From assembly GCF_014839805.1 (NCBI RefSeq), contig NC_051134.1, positions 6,479,170-6,543,169 on the forward strand: DNA of 64,000 nucleotides, given 5' to 3'. Under the pieces are notes generated by a model, which saw only the letters and a program-made list of their open reading frames with translations, was not told where the DNA came from and ran no database searches. The stretch is from Manduca sexta. Lineage: Eukaryota > Arthropoda > Insecta > Lepidoptera > Sphingidae. This document shows, piece after piece, positions 60,383 through 64,000 of this stretch. The position numbers and the translations under genes were made by a program. Within the stretch, counting starts at the first letter, position 1. Every line of letters begins with the position of its first letter.

Positions 60383-60645
60383 CATACATACATACATAAC
60401 ATCACGCATTTATCCCCGAAGGGGTATGCAGAGGTGCAACTAGGGCACCCACTTTTCGCCAAGTATGTTCCGTCCCATGATGTGATAGGGGGCGAGCCTA
60501 TCGCCATATCGGGTACAAATTCCAGACTCCGGGCTGATACTGAGCAGAAAAACCCAAATATCACTTTGCCCGACCCGGGATTCGAACCCAGGACCTCAGA
60601 GCGCTATTGTACCGGACATGCAATACAACTACGCCACCGAGGCAG
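60383..60645 (-). repeat. SINE2, complete copy with 11-bp target duplication
   Basis: Minus strand; tail of (CATA)n at 60383-60400, body GGGGGCGAGCCTATCGCCAT, B box within CGGGATTCGAACCCAGG, A-box end ACTACGCCACCGAGGCAG. TCACAATACAA flanks it on both sides (60372-60382 and 60646-60656). Confidence 0.88.
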
Positions 60646-60656
60646 TCACAATACAA

Positions 60657-63034
60657 GTCTTAATAAAATTCTAGAAACAAAGATTAATCAACCGCCTGCT
60701 AAGAATAAACTGAAGGATAAACAATTCTAAACATAATTCTGATTCCGACTAACAGTATCATTTAAATCTATCGAACTTACTCAGAATCGGTCGATAGCGC
60801 GCGTATCATACTAAATCTTCGTGCGAACGTATCGAAAGCCAAAAACTAAGGTTTAGTGTACACTGGCAACATTTTTGATAACCAGTATTATTCACAACAA
60901 TTTAATTTACAAAAAATATAAATATAAATGTTAATAGAAGCTTCTATAAATTGAGAAAAGTTGTTACTTAGCCTCAGCCTTTGCTGCTGTCTCTAATTTT
61001 ACAAAAATTAAAAAGAACGCTACCACTCCACGCCTGTTTTCTGTAAGAAGCCATTAAGCTGGTCGAGAGTATTCAGTTTGAAGAATCTATAAGATAAGAT
61101 CCATCCATCGACGAAACAGTCGAGCAACTAAAAGTCGTACCTCTGCGTGTGCCTTCAATCGTTAGGACATCAACCATGAATAATGCAGGTGCACGCTCTT
61201 GGACGCAGTTGTAAATAACGTTCTATAATTTTATCGCTAAACGCAATAAATCGAGTCATTGAATGCCGTGGAGTTCGCGACGACGAGTGGGTTGTGGCAA
61301 TTCCCCTTTTATGTGTGCGTTAGCGGCAGACAGTATGAGCAACTTTTTATACAAACAAAGGCAAATTACTGGCTGTATCTGATTATGATATTCCGTTATA
61401 AGGAATTTCATTGGAGAAATAATCGGACTGTGCCAGTAGAAGTAAGTTATTTCTTTAAAGAACCGCAAATTGTAAAGGTCTTGAAATAACCAAGAGAAGA
61501 ACCCAATACCGCACGAATTACACAGCACAAAACCATGAAGAAATTTATTTTATACAAATGAAGTATGGAAATAGAAAAGTCTTCAAACAAAAACACTAAT
61601 TTTTATCCCACAAAATAATCAAACGAATATATCCTTGTGATTATACTTGGTTGCAAAAACATTTTTAAACTATGATAAAGGATAAAAAATGGGAAAGAGA
61701 AGGGCATTTGTGCGACCTTCCATAATATCTTAATAAGGTTCAACACCAAATTTATCAATTCACGTTGGTTTGTAAAAACAGAGGGAGTGAAGTCAACCCA
61801 CTTAAGCCAATTTCGTAGCAACCAACAAATCAGTAGTGTTATCGAAATGCACGTGTGTATCGACTTATCAGCCGACTATGGTTTTTGCACAATTGTTTAT
61901 GGAAGATTTATAGTGTGAAGCGATAGATTTATGATTGGCGGAAATCACACACAATGTACGGCTGTGTCGACGTCGGCAGTGGAACCGAGAACTAGTGTTT
62001 ACTCGCTGATAAATTAGCACTGTCAACAGACCGACTAGCAAATAAGCTGAGCATTTGTTCTCACGATGCTAACCTTTATTAACTGAGTTTCAGTCATAAT
62101 ATTATAAATGATAAAAGCAAAACAGAAAAACAAGTGGAAGTCGTGCTAACAAAAAATCGAAACATCAGGAAGTATTTTGAAGTTAAAAAGGTTGAATCAC
62201 GAAAACATCAACAAGCCAAAGCGAAGTAATTTTTAAAACTGTCAAAGAACAATCAATCAAGGCGCAAAAAAGCTTTAATCGAATTGGGAAAGGAGAAACA
62301 AAACTGGGACTTTGGACGCTAATTGTCTGACTAATTAACGGACACCTTTTGGTCATCAATCAATGGGGGAAACGAGGCCAGTGAAATGACTGGAGACTGG
62401 CGTTGAACTGGCTTAAATTAAAACGTCTTGCGCTGAACATAAATCAGTGTGGACGGCTGATCACGAAAACATTGAGAATTGATATTCACGTTTTGTTCGT
62501 GCAAAGGTTGCTTTGGTAATTTTAATACATTCATTGTTCAGGTCTAAAGCATCGCTATGCCCTCATTCTGTTTGGAGGTAAGCGCATGCGTGTTTTGGTT
62601 GTAAGTCGGGATAATTGGAGCTCTGATTAAATTGACATTCAAACTTGAAACATTTCAAAAAATCATTTTCTCTGTAATTAGGACTAGGATGTTAGGATTC
62701 AAATAGATATTTACATGTGATTTATGGACACTGATAGCCAATGGTTAAAGTAGGATCAACATGTCTACAGAAGGCAAGAGGCAAACTCTCTGGTTAATAG
62801 AAAAAAAAATGTAAATTTAGTTATGGACTCAAAGGTTATAAAGGATATCATATAAATTAATTTGAAATCAAATTTATTATTATTGCATAAAAAATATTAA
62901 CCCGATATTAAGTGTCTTCAAAGATCATGTAGATATCACAACTGCCATTATCTTTTAGATCTTTTTGAACCCAAATTATCCCTCCAACAAGGCAATATAT
63001 TGCATATACTGTCAAAATAATAAAAACAGCTTAA
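60657..63034. other. Spacer with no supported gene
   Basis: AT-rich. No repeat family of the window and no convincing exon is recognised. An A-rich stretch at 62100-62290 has no coding pattern. Confidence 0.4.
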
Positions 63035-63247
63035 AAAGAAACAAATGAAACAGCGATCCGTCCACTACTGCATTATGCAGCTGTGACCTGGACAGGAGCG
63101 GATCGTAAAAAACTTTATGAATTATTTTTAAAAACTGCAGATCTGTCTGGCACATCCATCAGCTGGACCGCTGAATATAAGATCACTTATCCCGTCTCTG
63201 AATTCATGGATATCGATGAGTGCAGCAACGGTTTTTTAAATTTGTAA
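63035..63247 (+). other. Short unidentified open frame without ATG
   Basis: About 70 codons open between stops. From 63056 the residues look protein-like: IRPLLHYAAVTWTGADRKKL, then LYELFLKTADLSGT, SWTAEYKITYPVSEFMDIDE, ending at TAA 63245-63247. Possibly a terminal exon or a decayed coding fragment. It has no polypyrimidine-rich acceptor and I do not recognise the family. Confidence 0.25.
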
Positions 63248-63396
63248 CATATTTTTTGCTATTGTTACTGTGCGACCCGTTTAACATTTATTTTGTTTAT
63301 TGCGTTTTTATGATTTGGTTGTGAGTATTGGACTTTTAAGTTTTTTTAAATTTCGAGAACATTAATTATTTTAGTGTGTTTGTATAGAATTTTATT

Positions 63397-63635
63397 TCGG
63401 TAGTTAAATTGCGTGCGCGGTACGCCGCTCGAAATTCCTGGTTCGAATCTCAGGTTAGGCAGTGGTATTGAGTTTTTTTTCTTAATATCAGCCCGAAGTC
63501 TGCAATTTTTGCCCGATATGGCAATAGGGTCAATCTTTATCATATCATGAGACGGAACATATAGGCGAAAAATAGGTGCCTTGTCTGCACCTCTCCCTAT
63601 TTCTTTTGGGATAAAAGCGTGGTTTGTGTGTAGGT
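63397..63635 (+). repeat. SINE2, degenerate copy
   Basis: Head AAATTGCGTGCGCGGTACGC with B box GGTTCGAATCTCAG, body TGCCCGATATGGCAATAGGG and ATCATGAGACGGAACATATA, tail GATAAAAGCGTGGTTTGTGT. Confidence 0.7.
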
Positions 63636-64000
63636 GAAGAATAATATCTTATTGATTTTATGTGTTGCGACTGCTTAGACACTGCAGCATCACCTTAAAC
63701 TTTGAATGATAAAGTACTAGATGGCGCTGATCCTCATTTCAAGGATTAATCTAAGGAATACATGTTTGTTCGTAACTTTAACCCTTAATGTAACGCACGC
63801 AACGGAAGCTCTCAAAATGAATAAATTTTCCCTATTTTAGTAATATTTTTGATTGATGATGCGCCCCCATTGGTCATAGCGTTATTTTTGTAGCCTGCAG
63901 CCCGCCCCGATAGATAGGCTTTTCAATATTACATTGCAATTTGAACCAGTAGTTCCCGAAATTAGTATGTTCAATCAAACAAACAAACTTTCCAGCTTTA
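63636..64000. other. Terminal stretch with no supported gene
   Basis: Nothing recognised up to the right edge. Confidence 0.4.

Overview
The window looks like animal, insect nuclear DNA, most probably from a moth or butterfly. Genes are split by AT-rich introns, spacers are crowded with tRNA-derived SINEs and LINE, Penelope-like and LTR retrotransposon pieces, and the main genes are insect pickpocket (DEG/ENaC) channels. Lepidoptera is inferred from the repeat families and channel type; no species is claimed.

Bases 1-31 kb hold a tandem array of three pickpocket genes, all on the + strand. Gene A (318-5593) runs off the left edge and shows only exons 6-14. Gene B (11862-20319) is complete: 14 coding exons, 537 residues. 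Gene C (23787-30918) is complete: 14 coding exons, 552 residues. I rebuilt all exon borders by hand from splice sites and paralog alignment; phases match across the three copies. Each predicted subunit has two membrane segments, a His-Gly motif before TM1, a Cys-rich extracellular domain and a GFS selectivity filter in TM2. A and B share introns, 3' flank and at least four old intronic transposon fragments that C lacks, so A and B are the younger pair. A decayed non-LTR retrotransposon (about 7.7-11.3 kb) lies between A and B.

Bases 31-52 kb contain no gene I can establish. They hold many SINE copies, some with clear target-site duplications, a Penelope-like tail nested in another repeat, several near-perfect hairpins, a GC-rich island with a CRE-like site (39.1-39.3 kb), a cluster of TTGGCGCCAA palindromes (36.0 kb), one possible exon of a membrane protein on the minus strand (46.0-46.2 kb) and a frameshifted, unidentified protein remnant (51.5-51.9 kb, minus).

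Bases 52351-59637 are a Ty3/gypsy-type LTR retrotransposon with apparently identical 248-bp LTRs and a 4-bp target duplication. Its gag and pol are broken by single-base indels in A runs and separated by a 2.2-kb non-coding stretch that itself holds other repeats. The last 4 kb are mostly empty apart from two SINEs and a short unidentified open frame.

I found no prokaryotic features, CRISPR array, rRNA or true tRNA gene. The most unusual signals are the recombination scar inside gene B, the GC-AG intron in gene B, the perfect hairpins, and the contrast of identical LTRs with broken reading frames.
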